The notes beneath the pieces were generated by a model. The model saw only the letters and a program-made list of their open reading frames with translations, was not told the DNA's origin and did not search any database. A stretch of DNA of 64,000 bases, taken from Lachnospiraceae bacterium (GTDB lineage: Bacteria; Bacillota; Clostridia; Lachnospirales; Lachnospiraceae). The translations under genes and the position numbers were made by a program. This document shows, piece after piece, positions 53,383-61,123 of this stretch (its first letter is position 1; every line of letters starts with the position of its first letter). The stretch is from positions 1 through 64,000 of the forward strand of contig JAAUZC010000041.1 of NCBI GenBank assembly GCA_014804795.1. The letters run 5' to 3'.

Positions 53383-54126
53383 TCAGCGGCAGGCACGAAC
53401 CAGCTTCCTTACCGTTTCTACAGAAACCACATCATAACACTGCTCATAAGGCACAGGCAGATAAGCATAGGATACCTTTTCCCCCAACGTTGTCGGATCT
53501 TTTCTGTAACCCTTACAGGAAGAATGCACCTGATAGATTCCTGTATATTCCATCAGTTCTCTGGCATTCTGATCATTTACGCCGCTGCCGGCCAGTATCT
53601 GAATCTTACTGCCGTAAATCTCCTGCAATTTTTTCAAAAGATCTTTCCCCTCCATCGCTTTTGCCTGCTGCCCCGAGGTCAATACCCTGTCCGCACCCAA
53701 AGAAATCAAAAGTTCAATAGACGCATAAGCATCTTTACACACATCAAAAGCCCGATGGAATACCGCTTCTTTTTTCCTCTCATGGACCAGCCCGATCATT
53801 TTCGCCGTACTCTCTGCATCAATACTGCCATCTTCCTTCAAAAATCCAAAAACAATTCCGTCCGCCCCATATGCAAGCAGCAGCTCAGCCTCTTCAAACA
53901 TCAGCTCTTTTTCTTTTTCACTATAACTAAATCCCGCCGCTCTGGGACGCACCATGCAGATCACCTGCAGTTTTGTATCCTGCTTTACCCGCTCTAACGT
54001 CGCTATCCCCGGCGTCAGACCGCCTACGCTTAACGCAGAATTCAGTTCCACCCTGTCCGCCCCGCCGAGAGCGGCATTCAGACAGTCCTCATAACTTCCG
54101 GCACACACTTCAATGATTGTTTTCAA
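53383..54126 (-). CDS. cutC: CutC-family protein
   Basis: A 247-residue TIM-barrel protein. Signature segments are IEVCAGSYEDCLNAALGGADRVELNS, GGLTPG, VMVRPR-like CMVRPRAAGFSYSEKE, and ILTSGQQ-type RVLTSGQQAKAMEG. I choose TTG at 54126, with GAGGAG ten bases upstream, because it gives the normal CutC length; an ATG at 54198 overlaps the upstream hydrolase gene. The family was named for copper tolerance in E. coli, but its biochemical role is not settled. Confidence 0.85.
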   Translation of the reverse strand: MKTIIEVCAGSYEDCLNAALGGADRVELNSALSVGGLTPGIATLERVKQDTKLQVICMVRPRAAGFSYSEKEKELMFEEAELLLAYGADGIVFGFLKEDGSIDAESTAKMIGLVHERKKEAVFHRAFDVCKDAYASIELLISLGADRVLTSGQQAKAMEGKDLLKKLQEIYGSKIQILAGSGVNDQNARELMEYTGIYQVHSSCKGYRKDPTTLGEKVSYAYLPVPYEQCYDVVSVETVRKLVRACR

Positions 54127-54194
54127 AACATTTTTCTCCTCATGATCTGCATCATCCTCTCTGGTTATGATAATCTTTCCGCAGCTTTCTCCAT

Positions 54195-55151
54195 TCATGC
54201 TTTAGGACTTTTCCTCGTCTCGCACCATTTCAGAATATCCCGGTACACCACACCTCGATCCGTTTCATTCAGAATCTCATGCCTGTCGTTCTCATACAGT
54301 TTGCAGGACAAATCTTTGATGCCTGCCTCCTCCAGCTGCTTTTTCACAAGCAGCACGCCTTTGCTCATATTCCCCACCGGGTCATCCGCACCGGACAAAA
54401 GAATGATCGGCAGATCTTTCGGTATTCTCGCCGTATTTTTCGACTGATTGTCGTAGCAGACTACCTTCATCACAGTATAGTAACCGTTCAATGTAAAACG
54501 GAACGAACACTTCGGCTCCCCGTAATATTTTGCCGCTATGTCCAAATCTTTCGTCAGCCAGTTGTTTTCCAGATCTTTCCCGTCCATGCTGAATTTATTG
54601 TAGGCGCCGGAGAAAAACAGCTTTTCCACAAATTTGCTGCGATACCGCCACCCCTTGAAGCGCGCCATACATTTTGCTATCTGCATACCGGCTTTTGTAG
54701 CGATATCCGGTACGGAACCTGTCCCCACGATAAGCGCGCCGGACAGCCCGTCACCATACTGTGTAATATATTTTCTTAACAGATAGGAACCCATACTGTG
54801 TCCCAGCATAAAATAAGGCATACCCGGATTTTCTTTTTCTGTCATCAACCGCAGCTTATGCATATCTTCGATCATATGTCCATCGCTGTTTTCCTCTGCA
54901 ATATATCCCCAATCTTCCGTACTCCCCACAGAATCTCCATGTCCAAGATGGTCATGTCCCACTACCAGATAGCCTCGTTCTGTCATATATGACGCAAATT
55001 CCTCATACCGCTCCACATATTCGATCATACCGTGGACAATCTGCACTACGGCCGTATATTCCCCCGATTCCGGCAGCCATTTCACTGCATGAATCTCTGT
55101 TTTATTGTCATCAGATAAAAATGTAAAAATTTCTTTTTTTGCCATAACCAT
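54195..55151 (-). CDS. Alpha/beta hydrolase (monoacylglycerol lipase/lysophospholipase-like)
   Basis: A 318-residue serine hydrolase of the Hydrolase_4 family. VQIVHGMIEYVERYEEFA carries the oxyanion-hole HG motif, MLGHSMGSYLLRKYI has the nucleophile Ser in GHSMG, LLSGADDPVG holds the acid and YENDRHEILNE the catalytic His. AAGGA lies before either of two ATGs (55151 and 55145), so the exact start is open. Likely cytosolic or membrane-associated lipid esterase. Confidence 0.88.
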   Translation of the reverse strand: MVMAKKEIFTFLSDDNKTEIHAVKWLPESGEYTAVVQIVHGMIEYVERYEEFASYMTERGYLVVGHDHLGHGDSVGSTEDWGYIAEENSDGHMIEDMHKLRLMTEKENPGMPYFMLGHSMGSYLLRKYITQYGDGLSGALIVGTGSVPDIATKAGMQIAKCMARFKGWRYRSKFVEKLFFSGAYNKFSMDGKDLENNWLTKDLDIAAKYYGEPKCSFRFTLNGYYTVMKVVCYDNQSKNTARIPKDLPIILLSGADDPVGNMSKGVLLVKKQLEEAGIKDLSCKLYENDRHEILNETDRGVVYRDILKWCETRKSPKA

Positions 55152-55184
55152 ATTTTCCTTTCTCTGCTTTTTTCATATCTATCT

Positions 55185-55637
55185 TTACAATAACTCCAAC
55201 ATCTGTTCCGGGTTCTTCTCTGCTTTCACCTTGGCAAAAGCTTTCTCGATCACACCGTTCTCATCGATCAGATAGGTCGTACGGACAACGCCCATGCTCT
55301 TCTTCCCATAGTTGACCTTTTCTTTCCATACATCATATGCCTGTATACAGGAAAGTTCCGTATCGGAAAGCAGCGTGAAGGGCAGATTGTATTTCTCTTC
55401 AAATTTTTTGTGAGAAGCTACGGAGTCTTTGCTGACTCCCAGCACTACCGCGCCTTTTTCCGTAAACTGCGGGTACAGTTCCCCGAAATTGCACGCCTGT
55501 TTTGTGCAGCCGGACGTATTGTCTTTGGGATAAAAATAAAGAATCACTTTCTTTCCCTTATACTCCTCCAGTGTATGCAGGTTTCCGTTTTGATCCGGCA
55601 GCTCAAATGCCGGCGCTTTTGTTCCAACTTCTAACAT
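55185..55637 (-). CDS. bcp: Thioredoxin-dependent peroxiredoxin (Bcp/PrxQ)
   Basis: A 150-residue atypical 2-Cys peroxiredoxin. The peroxidatic Cys44 lies in PKDNTSGCTKQACNF with the resolving Cys49 five residues on. LGVSKDSVASHKKFEEKYNLPF is typical of the family. It reduces H2O2 and organic peroxides with thioredoxin, useful for an anaerobe meeting oxygen. Its own AAGGAGA site precedes the ATG. Confidence 0.94.
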   Translation of the reverse strand: MLEVGTKAPAFELPDQNGNLHTLEEYKGKKVILYFYPKDNTSGCTKQACNFGELYPQFTEKGAVVLGVSKDSVASHKKFEEKYNLPFTLLSDTELSCIQAYDVWKEKVNYGKKSMGVVRTTYLIDENGVIEKAFAKVKAEKNPEQMLELL

Positions 55638-55846
55638 GATGATCTCCTTTTCTCACTTTATTGTTCATTTACCCTCGCTCAACTGACCAACGGTAAAATA
55701 TAAGTAACCCATAACCAGCTGCAGGGCATTTTATTTGTATTCCTCTCTACACTTCACACGGCAGGATTTCGCCTGGTCTGCCATACATTGCCTCTTCTAT
55801 TTTAGTACTCTTGACAGACAATATCAATACATAAACAAAGCAAAAA

Positions 55847-55887
55847 GCATATTGCCAACCGAAACTGTCTCCCGGTTGGCAATATGC
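55847..55887 (-). terminator. Terminator of the MerR-TipAS gene
   Basis: A perfect 15-bp stem (55847-55861 with 55873-55887) around an 11-base loop is followed on the minus strand by TTTTTGCTTTGTTT, about 25 bases after the gene's stop codon. Confidence 0.88.
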
Positions 55888-55912
55888 AGATGACACAACT
55901 GAAATCTTTCGA

Positions 55913-56641
55913 TCAACCGCAATAAATCTGAATCGCTCTATTGGCAAATTCCGCCGTCCCCACGCCACCGACTTCATCAATGTTTTTTGTAAAATCACCT
56001 CCGCCGGCATACATTTTCCCAAGTCCCGAAAGAATCTTATCCGTACAGGTATAAAAGTGTTCCGTAATAAATGCCTGCATCTTCGACACCACCGTCTGTA
56101 CCTGCGCAGAGGCCGGATCCTGATCCTTCAGCTCCCCCAACTCTTTAAACATTGACATAAACTGAACCCTCAGTTTCTCATCTTCTTCCGGATTCCAGTT
56201 TTTGCTTTTTTCCTGAAATTCCTTGTACTGCGGCGTATTTCCCCAGGATGCTTTTACCTGCGCCGCATACTCATCAAGCTTACTCATATCAAACGCTTCA
56301 AAATTCATAAGATAGTCCACTCCCAACGCTTTTATTCCACGGGCAAAATCAATCAGATTCTCGATATGTTCTTTCTTCAATGTCAGCAAAGCAATCTGCT
56401 GTTCCAAAGCCTTACCGCTGTCAAAGTCCGGACTCTCGATAATCTTCTTGATATCCTTTAACGGAAACTCCAATTCCCGGAACAGTAAAATCTGCTGCAG
56501 GCGTCTCAGGTCTGCATCGTCATACAGACGGTAACCTGCTTCGGTGTATTCTGCCGGACGCAGAAGCCCGATTTTGTCATAATATTGCAGGGTGCGTATA
56601 CTCACTCCCGCAAGTTTGCTCACTTCATGTACTGTCTTCAT
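55913..56641 (-). CDS. MerR-family regulator with TipAS-like ligand domain
   Basis: A 242-residue regulator. Residues 1-70 are a MerR winged helix (VHEVSKLAGVSIRTLQYYDKIGLLRP), followed by a dimerisation coiled coil and, from about residue 115, a TipAS-type antibiotic-recognition domain (EFQEKSKNWNPEEDEKLR... YTCTDKILSGLGKMYAGGGDFTKNID). AGGAGG precedes the ATG at 56641. The promoter at 56667-56697 has the 19-bp spacer typical of MerR-activated promoters, suggesting autoregulation. A Gram-positive drug-sensing role such as Mta or TipA is the closest parallel; the ligand is unknown. Confidence 0.92.
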   Translation of the reverse strand: MKTVHEVSKLAGVSIRTLQYYDKIGLLRPAEYTEAGYRLYDDADLRRLQQILLFRELEFPLKDIKKIIESPDFDSGKALEQQIALLTLKKEHIENLIDFARGIKALGVDYLMNFEAFDMSKLDEYAAQVKASWGNTPQYKEFQEKSKNWNPEEDEKLRVQFMSMFKELGELKDQDPASAQVQTVVSKMQAFITEHFYTCTDKILSGLGKMYAGGGDFTKNIDEVGGVGTAEFANRAIQIYCG

Positions 56642-56666
56642 CGTCGTTTCCTCCTCGTGTGATATC

Positions 56667-56697
56667 AATATAAACTATGACGCAACGTAGGAGTCAA
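56667..56697 (-). promoter_or_regulatory. MerR-type promoter with 19-bp spacer and dyad
   Basis: On the minus strand TTGACT (56692-56697) and TATATT (56667-56672) are 19 bases apart. The spacer contains an imperfect dyad of the form ACT-N3-ACG...CGT-N3-AGT. Overlong spacers with a dyad are the hallmark of promoters that MerR regulators untwist on ligand binding. It drives the MerR-TipAS gene itself. Confidence 0.75.
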
Positions 56698-56739
56698 TAC
56701 TTTTTTTAAACAATCGTTATTTCCCCAGCTAATTTTTAT

Positions 56740-56768
56740 TTGACGGGTACGTTTTTCATTGATATGAT
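56740..56768 (+). promoter_or_regulatory. Promoter of the YitT-family gene
   Basis: TTGACG (56740-56745) and TATGAT (56763-56768) are separated by 17 bases, 20 bases before the start codon at 56788. It lies about 45 bases from the divergent MerR promoter, with normal spacing, so it need not be MerR-controlled. Confidence 0.7.
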
Positions 56769-56787
56769 AGGTTTGGAGGTAATATCT

Positions 56788-57663
56788 ATGTCCGGAAATG
56801 TTGCAAAGTCAAAAGAATATATGAAGGAAATTTTTAGTTATATAACGATTGTGGCGGGCGCAATGATCGCTGCTTTTTCCATTGAAGAATTTCTTGTTCC
56901 ATGTACGATCCTGGATGGCGGAATCGTGGGTATCTCGATTATGATCAATAATCTCAGCAGGATTCCTCTGGGAGCACTGACTTTTGCACTCAACCTTCCG
57001 TTCCTGATCGTCGGTATGCGGAAGCTGGGAACCAAATTTATTGCCAAATCCGCGGTTGCCATGGTGACCTTTTCGAGCTTTCTGGAAATATTTGCACCCC
57101 TTACGGATATAACGCGGGATTATCTGCTGGCTGTCTGTTTCGGAGGAGTGTTTCTGGGAATAGGCGTGGGGCTTGTCATCCGCTCCGGCGGCTGTCTCGA
57201 CGGAACAGAGACGGTGGCGATCTTTCTGAACAGACGTTTTAACCTCCCGGTGGGACAGACGGTTCTTTTTATCAATATCATGATCTATACGGTGGCAGGT
57301 TTTCTGTTTGGATTTGACAGGGCTATGTATAGCCTGCTGACGTATTTTATCACATCAAAAGTGATCGATTTTGTGGAGACGGGCGTGGAACAGGCAAAAG
57401 CCGCCATGATCATCACAAATGAGGGACGCAAAATCGCAGATGAAATCTATAAAAAGATGGGGCGTACCGTGACAATCCTGGAGGGTGAGGGCCTGATCAG
57501 CGGAAAAAAGGTGATCCTCTACTGCGTACTGAACCGACTTGAGATCTATGAACTGAAGCATCTGATCAAAGAGGTAGATACCAGCGCTTTTATCACGATC
57601 AGCGATGTGTCAGAGATTATCGGAAATCATATTAAGAAGAAGGCGGAGAAAGATAAGGGATAA
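56788..57663 (+). CDS. YitT-family membrane protein
   Basis: A 291-residue protein of the YitT family: an N-terminal DUF161 membrane part with about five spans (ITIVAGAMIAAFSIEEFLVP, LDGGIVGISIMINNL, GGVFLGIGVGLVIRSGG) and a C-terminal soluble DUF2179 domain (AAMIITNEGRKIADEIYKKM ... VDTSAFITISDVSEI). GGAGG eight bases before the ATG fixes the start. Function of the family is poorly known. Divergent from the MerR gene; the shared terminator with the XRE gene closes it. Confidence 0.92.
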   Translation: MSGNVAKSKEYMKEIFSYITIVAGAMIAAFSIEEFLVPCTILDGGIVGISIMINNLSRIPLGALTFALNLPFLIVGMRKLGTKFIAKSAVAMVTFSSFLEIFAPLTDITRDYLLAVCFGGVFLGIGVGLVIRSGGCLDGTETVAIFLNRRFNLPVGQTVLFINIMIYTVAGFLFGFDRAMYSLLTYFITSKVIDFVETGVEQAKAAMIITNEGRKIADEIYKKMGRTVTILEGEGLISGKKVILYCVLNRLEIYELKHLIKEVDTSAFITISDVSEIIGNHIKKKAEKDKG

Positions 57664-57707
57664 GGGGGTATCTAATTTGCATCTTCAGCCATAGTTTTTA
57701 ATGAAAA

Positions 57708-57738
57708 ATGCTTCTGACTCATTTTTAAGCAGAAGCAT
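57708..57738. terminator. Bidirectional terminator between yitT and the XRE gene
   Basis: A perfect 9-bp stem (57708-57716 with 57730-57738) is followed on the minus strand by a T-run (minus copy of AATGAAAAATG). It lies between two convergent genes and marks the point where base composition becomes distinctly AT-rich. Confidence 0.75.
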
Positions 57739-57761
57739 CTTTAAACTAAAAGCTAATAATT

Positions 57762-58448
57762 TTATTGATTAGCCTCATTATATAAATTCCGTAGTTCATA
57801 CAATCTCTTTTCTATATCTTTTAATGCCACAGATTCAAAAAAGGTGTCTGATAAAACGATAGGACTATTATCATAGGGTGTATCTTCACTACTAGCAAGA
57901 TTTAACCACCACAAATCCGAAAATCCAAAACCTCCCTTACTAAATTCATAATCACTTTTTGGACAAACCCATTTCTTTTTCTCTTTATCAAAAAATACTG
58001 GTATTCTATATTTGACATTAAAAAAATTTCTGATACCCATCAAAATATTTTCTATTTCATATTTAAAAGTAAAATTCATAACATCTACTAATGATAATCC
58101 ATTATCTACTTTCATTAATCTATGATTTATCTTTTCATTGCTATCTTGCAATTTTATCATTTCAAGTGCTTTTATTCCTTCATCATCTAATCCTGTCTTT
58201 TCCGAAATATAATGATTATCAACACTTCTACAATCGGATAATCCAAGTAAATAGTCTGTTGATACTTTATAAAGCTCTGCTAAGGCTATCAAATTATTGG
58301 ATTTTATTCCACTTTTCATTTTATCAATATCTTTTTCCCAAGTTCTATATGTCTTTATGGTAACTCCTATTGTAACTGCAACATCTTCCTGCCTCATATT
58401 CTTTTCATTTCTTAACATTTTCAGTCTATTAGGTAATTTACTATCCAT
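57762..58448 (-). CDS. XRE-family helix-turn-helix regulator
   Basis: A 228-residue protein. Residues about 5-65 form a Cro/C1-type HTH (LPNRLKMLRNEKNMRQEDVA, TYRTWEKDIDK, LIALAELYKVSTDYLLGLSD). The C-terminal 150 residues have no recognised domain, with a Trp-rich segment (KKWVCPKSDYEF, GFSDLWWLNLASS). AGGAG precedes the ATG. It diverges from the 29-residue peptide gene, and two ACCTATTT repeats lie between them. Codon use is AT-rich like the following hsdS locus, so it is likely part of the same acquired segment. Confidence 0.85.
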   Translation of the reverse strand: MDSKLPNRLKMLRNEKNMRQEDVAVTIGVTIKTYRTWEKDIDKMKSGIKSNNLIALAELYKVSTDYLLGLSDCRSVDNHYISEKTGLDDEGIKALEMIKLQDSNEKINHRLMKVDNGLSLVDVMNFTFKYEIENILMGIRNFFNVKYRIPVFFDKEKKKWVCPKSDYEFSKGGFGFSDLWWLNLASSEDTPYDNSPIVLSDTFFESVALKDIEKRLYELRNLYNEANQ

Positions 58449-58475
58449 TTTATATTTTTTCTCCTTTAAAATAGC

Positions 58476-58503
58476 ACCTATTTAGGCAAGTGACTACCTA
58501 TTT
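58476..58503. promoter_or_regulatory. Direct ACCTATTT repeats, candidate operator
   Basis: ACCTATTT occurs at 58476-58483 and 58496-58503, 20 bases apart (about two helical turns), in the gap between the divergent XRE gene and the small peptide gene. The first overlaps CCTATTTAGG, a near-palindrome. The position suits autoregulation by the XRE protein; binding is not shown. Confidence 0.4.
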
Positions 58504-58571
58504 CATATCTGCTATTATAAAATTAAAGATTTGTACAAGTCAAGAAATTATCAAGAAAGGAGACTTGGCTT

Positions 58572-58661
58572 ATGGAAAACATATTGCTTTATATCTTATC
58601 TATTAATGCAAGCATTGTGGCACACTATATTTGCAAGTGGATAGACAAAATCATAAAATAG
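58572..58661 (+). CDS. 29-residue hydrophobic peptide with basic tail
   Basis: A good ribosome site (AAGGAG, about 58557-58562) precedes an ATG opening a 29-codon frame: a hydrophobic helix (NILLYILSINASIVAHYIC) followed by the basic amphipathic tail KWIDKIIK and TAG. The hairpin at 58674-58708 follows 12 bases on. Short membrane peptides of this design occur next to phage-type regulators in many Firmicutes; toxin-like or signalling roles are possible. No family can be named. Confidence 0.6.
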   Translation: MENILLYILSINASIVAHYICKWIDKIIK

Positions 58662-58673
58662 GCATAAAAAATG

Positions 58674-58708
58674 AGCATAACCTAGAGATGTATTTTCTAG
58701 GTTATGCT
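58674..58708 (-). terminator. Terminator of hsdS, shared with the small peptide gene
   Basis: Perfect 13-bp arms AGCATAACCTAGA (58674-58686) and TCTAGGTTATGCT (58696-58708) around a 9-base loop. On the minus strand it is followed by CATTTTTTATG, a good T-run, 15 bases after the hsdS stop. On the plus strand it follows the 29-codon gene but without a T-run. Confidence 0.88.
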
Positions 58709-58723
58709 AGATTTATATATCAT

Positions 58724-60040
58724 TTATACAAACATTTGTTGCAACAATCCCTTCTTGATTGTTTTTAGCTGTTCCAAATACACTTTTTCTTGTTGCAACA
58801 CCTTATCTATAGCAGATAAGCAGTCTGCAATTTTCTGTTGTTCTTCAAGGCATGGAAATGGCAGTTTAAATTTATTCATATCTGATGACAGAATATGCTT
58901 AACTGTATTTCCAGTTTTCAATATCTCTAACTTTTTCTTTCCAACATCGGACAAAAAATACTTTGCAACATAATGTGAATCTGCCTTTCCACCATTGCTC
59001 ATAATGATAAGTGCATGACAATTTGATCCTGCATATTTGGAACCTACTACAGCACAATCTCCAACATGACCAGATTGAACCATTACTATATCATCGGATT
59101 TTAACTCATTCTTTTTATGCTTTTGATGAAACTCCTTAGTGACATACACCTCAACATTATCATCAATTCTTCCATTATGAATATTTGTTCCTTCTATATA
59201 TCTAACTCCATGCTCTTTATCAGAAAAATGATCTGTTACTATCCCAACAAATCCATTTCTAATAAAGGGAAATTCTTCACTTAAAATTTTCTCTTCCCAA
59301 TCTGGATATTTTTCTCCATCTTTGTTCTTAAACTTTACTCTTCCTTCAAAAATATCATTTAATAGTCCTCTATTATATGTCTCTAGGATTGAGATGTTGG
59401 ATTCCTGTTCTTTTATCATTTTATTTATTACAACCAAAAACTTAGAAATTTTTTCCTGTTCTTCAAATGTTGGCACAGATATAGTTGTTGTAGCTATTGA
59501 AGTTTTACTAATTGAAGAAACTTTAATACCCGTTATAAGTGGAATTAATTGTTTATGAAAACTTTTGGAATTCATATAAAATCCTAAAAACATTGGAGCG
59601 AATTTTCTTTTAGGTCTACATGGAATTGTATGTAAACCTGATAGAATTTTTTGCTCTTTTGCATTTGAGATTTCTGTTACTTTACCAACAGTTTCATCTT
59701 CTGCCGTATCTGCAATTATTATATCTCCATCTTTTAGGTAGCTTTCTGCTTTAAACTTTGATAAGGTGTTTTCACCATTGATAAATGGAATACATTTTTG
59801 TTGAACATTTATATACTCATCAAATTTAATCAAAATATCTCCATAATGGATATTTTTTGTATTGCCATCTTTATAATTCAAATCTGCCCTTGTATAAGTA
59901 TTATTTTGTAATATATCAAATATGTCATTAAAAGAAATTTTATCCCAAAAGGTATTGAATTCAGGAAATCGAAGTTTAGGGACTTCCTTTTTCTTTATAA
60001 TTGGGGACATATTATTATCTAAAACAGTATTTTCTGCCAT
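58724..60040 (-). CDS. hsdS: Type I restriction-modification specificity subunit (expressed copy)
   Basis: A 438-residue HsdS with two target-recognition domains, each followed by a conserved helical spacer. TRD1 covers about residues 25-180 and ends in VPTFEEQEKISKFLVVINKM; TRD2 covers about 240-400 and ends in FPCLEEQQKIADCLSAIDKV and the terminal KKGLLQQMFV. I choose the ATG at 60040 with AAGGA nine bases upstream. The first ten residues (MAENTVLDNN) come before the shared MSPII start, where a 17-bp sequence identical to one in the inverted copy begins. It lies downstream of and co-directional with the recombinase gene, within an invertible arrangement. No hsdM or hsdR is in the window. 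Confidence 0.93.
   Translation of the reverse strand: MAENTVLDNNMSPIIKKKEVPKLRFPEFNTFWDKISFNDIFDILQNNTYTRADLNYKDGNTKNIHYGDILIKFDEYINVQQKCIPFINGENTLSKFKAESYLKDGDIIIADTAEDETVGKVTEISNAKEQKILSGLHTIPCRPKRKFAPMFLGFYMNSKSFHKQLIPLITGIKVSSISKTSIATTTISVPTFEEQEKISKFLVVINKMIKEQESNISILETYNRGLLNDIFEGRVKFKNKDGEKYPDWEEKILSEEFPFIRNGFVGIVTDHFSDKEHGVRYIEGTNIHNGRIDDNVEVYVTKEFHQKHKKNELKSDDIVMVQSGHVGDCAVVGSKYAGSNCHALIIMSNGGKADSHYVAKYFLSDVGKKKLEILKTGNTVKHILSSDMNKFKLPFPCLEEQQKIADCLSAIDKVLQQEKVYLEQLKTIKKGLLQQMFV
59364..59407 (-). repeat. 44-bp inverted repeat between TRDs, copy in hsdS
   Basis: This sequence is the exact reverse complement of 61628-61671 in hsdS'. It encodes the central spacer (QESNISILETYNRGL) between the two TRDs. 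Identity over 44 bases where flanking sequence differs points to gene exchange or recombination at this spot. Confidence 0.95.
59993..60009 (-). repeat. 17-bp inverted repeat at the shared start, copy in hsdS
   Basis: TGTCCCCAATTATAAAG on the minus strand, identical to 61125-61141 on the plus strand. It starts at the second base of the internal ATG codon (S-P-I-I-K) of hsdS. Beyond it the two genes diverge into different TRD1 sequences. Confidence 0.95.
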
Positions 60041-60121
60041 ATTCATTTCCTTTCTACTGACTTTATCATTTATATATTATAGCATACATTTTACCGCTAA
60101 TTAAGAGGATTTTGCATTATC

Positions 60122-61057
60122 TTATAGCATACTATTCAGAGATTCCATACACTTTCTTGATTGTGCTAGGTTGCTACGACCATATACCTTCAAAGTAAAT
60201 GAGGGATTTTTATGTCCCATTACATATGCCAAACTTTTAATATCAAATTCTGGATTTTCTATTGCTCTAGTTGCAAATGTATGCCTTAGTCCATGAAATT
60301 TGATTTGTGGCAATTCATTTTTTCTCATAAAATTTTTGTAGTATCTCCTATAAGTTCTTGGTTCCGTATAATCTTTTGTTCCAGTAAGTACATAATAATT
60401 GTTTTTATTTTGAACTTTTTGCATTATCAAAGCTAATTGAGATGGTATTGGAATTATTCTATAAGAAGATTCTGTTTTAGGTGGACCAATGACTATTTTA
60501 CTTTTGCAACCTTTTTTATAAATTCTTTGTAATGTTTTGTTTATTGTTATTGTTTTGTCATCAAAATTAATGTCACTCCATTTCAAAGCACATAGTTCAC
60601 CAATTCGTAGGCTACAAAAAGAACTAATAAGTAATCCAACAGATTTTGGTGTTAAATCTAAATAAACTGCTTGTACTAATTTATGCTGTTCTTCTTTAGT
60701 CAAAGTTACTATTTGATTATCTATATATATTTTGGGATATTTTAAATCAAAAACAGGTTTATCTATCAGATTCTTCCTTGCCGCTTCTTTTAATGATAAT
60801 TTTACAACAAGAATTATATCTCTGATTGTTGTAATTGCAAGTCCTCCAGTTCCATCTAATTTTCCTTCTTTTGAAAGATAATAAATAAATTCCTGTATAG
60901 AATTGTTATCTACCTCTTTAAGACTACAATCCTTAAAATAAGGAATAATATGATTCTGAATGTGCAAATCAAAACTAGCACACGATGATTCCTTAATTAA
61001 ATTTTCTTGTTCTGACATCCATGTTTTTAACCAATCTTTAAATAATAAATCTTTCAT
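60122..61057 (-). CDS. Tyrosine recombinase of the hsdS inversion locus
   Basis: A 311-residue phage-integrase-family recombinase. Catalytic residues are visible: Arg151 (CSLRIGELCALKW), His255 and Arg258 (FHGLRHTFATRA), His282 (GHKNPSFTLKV) and Tyr292 (VYGRSN). An N-terminal SAM-like core-binding domain covers residues about 10-90. AGGAG precedes the ATG; a TATAAT box lies at 61093-61098 on the minus strand, next to a dyad (AATTTAC...GTAAATT, about 61101-61119). Lying between two inverted hsdS copies, it likely catalyses their inversion, as CreX/PsrA-type recombinases do in streptococcal loci. It is co-transcribed with hsdS. Confidence 0.9.
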   Translation of the reverse strand: MKDLLFKDWLKTWMSEQENLIKESSCASFDLHIQNHIIPYFKDCSLKEVDNNSIQEFIYYLSKEGKLDGTGGLAITTIRDIILVVKLSLKEAARKNLIDKPVFDLKYPKIYIDNQIVTLTKEEQHKLVQAVYLDLTPKSVGLLISSFCSLRIGELCALKWSDINFDDKTITINKTLQRIYKKGCKSKIVIGPPKTESSYRIIPIPSQLALIMQKVQNKNNYYVLTGTKDYTEPRTYRRYYKNFMRKNELPQIKFHGLRHTFATRAIENPEFDIKSLAYVMGHKNPSFTLKVYGRSNLAQSRKCMESLNSML

Positions 61058-61123
61058 AATATAAAGCTCCTTTCTATTTTTTGAAACCCTATATTATACA
61101 AATTTACTATTTGTAAATTAGAA

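Noticed and set aside
55747-56022. 91-codon minus-strand frame at the end of the MerR gene
   Set aside because: Overlaps the MerR-TipAS C terminus and its terminator in another frame; no ribosome site.
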